A stretch of DNA of 64,000 nucleotides from Duganella sp. CF458. GTDB lineage: Bacteria; Pseudomonadota; Gammaproteobacteria; Burkholderiales; Burkholderiaceae_D. The notes beneath the pieces were generated by a model, which saw only the letters and a program-made list of their open reading frames with translations, was not told the origin of the DNA and did not search any database. Location: NCBI RefSeq assembly GCF_900113115.1, contig NZ_FOOF01000016.1:1-64000 (forward strand), written 5' to 3'. Positions 63,738 to 64,000 of this stretch are shown piece by piece. Position 1 is the stretch's first letter. Each line of letters starts with the position of its first letter. Position numbers and translations under genes: made by a program.

Positions 63738-64000
63738 AGGGCTTCAACCTCTCGCGCTGGGCGTTGGAGCACATTCCGCTCACGCGCTACCTGATTGCCG
63801 TGCTGCTGCTGGGCGGCATGCTGGCGTACAAGAACCTGGGCCAGGACGAAGATCCGCCATTCACTTTCCGTTCGATGGTGGTGCAGGCCTTCTGGCCCGG
63901 TGCAACGTCGCTGCAAATGGCGGAACAGGTCACCGACAAGCTGGAAAAGAAGCTGCAGGAAACGCCGTTCATCAATGAAATCACCAGCTATTCCAAGCCG
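63734..64000 (+). CDS. RND efflux pump, 5' part (cut by the window end)
   Basis: The first 89 residues, MKGFNLSRWALEHIPLTRYL, one membrane span (AVLLLGGMLAYKNLG), QDEDPPFTFRSMVVQAFWPG and QMAEQVTDKLEKKLQETPFI, are those of an AcrB/MdtB-type resistance-nodulation-division transporter. It starts in a four-base overlap (ATGA) with the adaptor gene and continues beyond 64000. The substrate cannot be told. Confidence 0.9.
   Translation, partial: MKGFNLSRWALEHIPLTRYLIAVLLLGGMLAYKNLGQDEDPPFTFRSMVVQAFWPGATSLQMAEQVTDKLEKKLQETPFINEITSYSKP

Overview
The window looks like a chromosomal segment of a GC-rich betaproteobacterium, most likely Oxalobacteraceae (Massilia/Duganella/Telluria-like). This is inferred from gene content: a PEP-CTERM protein, an adjacent pair of cyanophycin synthetases with their associated ABC/DUF1854 partners, an SDR-type threonine dehydrogenase next to kbl, hpnCDE squalene genes, and thrC-moeA-moaD gene order. 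No rRNA, tRNA, CRISPR array or intact insertion sequence was recognised. No named database search was possible; family names are from recognition of motifs.

Layout. 0-1.3 kb: AT-richer, loosely packed DNA with a frameshifted two-repeat gene and a small hypothetical. 1.3-7.7 kb: an SbmA/YddA-type ABC exporter, a PEP-CTERM protein behind a sigma-54-like promoter and overlapping a CAP-domain lipoprotein, a flavodoxin-fold reductase, a DUF3079 protein, and a sugar-type solute-binding protein broken by one in-frame TGA. 7.8-13.6 kb (minus strand): CHASE8 histidine kinase, HscC-type Hsp70 and two J-like proteins, one fused to a TonB C-terminal domain. 14.4-19.3 kb: a DksA-like zinc-finger protein divergent from a tightly overlapping five-gene oxygen-signalling operon (FixL-like PAS kinase, CheY-like receiver, receiver-HisKA_3 kinase, NarL-type regulator, [4Fe-4S] FNR); a perfect FNR-type palindrome lies between them. 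19.4-20.1 kb: MerR regulator plus carboxymuconolactone-decarboxylase-like protein.

20.2-27.8 kb: cyanophycin cluster, with DUF1854 protein and ABC transporter on the minus strand, divergent from a CphA2-like synthetase (degenerate Mur P-loop) and a canonical CphA. 27.9-34.5 kb: LacI regulator, YegD-like Hsp70, small Cys-containing secreted protein plus ZnuD-like TonB receptor, Sel1-repeat protein, hypothetical secreted protein. 34.5-39.5 kb: c-di-GMP genes (EAL-CBS-GGDEF; cupredoxin plus HAMP-GGDEF-EAL). 39.6-44.2 kb: two secreted peptidases.

44.2-47.1 kb: a run of small single-gene units (GNAT, AlkB-like, GFA, DUF4259) that looks accessory. 47.1-54.4 kb: amino-acid block. A cupin-XRE regulator is divergent from kbl-tdh-sdaA (threonine to glycine and acetyl-CoA; serine to pyruvate), followed by thrC-moeA-moaD behind its own promoter, which is embedded in a 15-bp inverted repeat. 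54.5-59.3 kb: PstS-like protein, catalytically degenerate GGDEF/EAL protein, flavoprotein, DUF2807 and DUF1700 proteins. 59.5-62.5 kb: hpnC-hpnD-hpnE squalene synthesis. 62.7-64.0 kb: RND efflux adaptor and the start of its pump, which runs off the window.

The strongest unexpected observations are the FixL-FNR operon with its own FNR-type site, the two single-base gene disruptions (C5-tract frameshift at 387-391; TGA at 7578-7580), the inverted repeat around the thrC promoter, and the HPD-less J-like/TonB fusion beside HscC.
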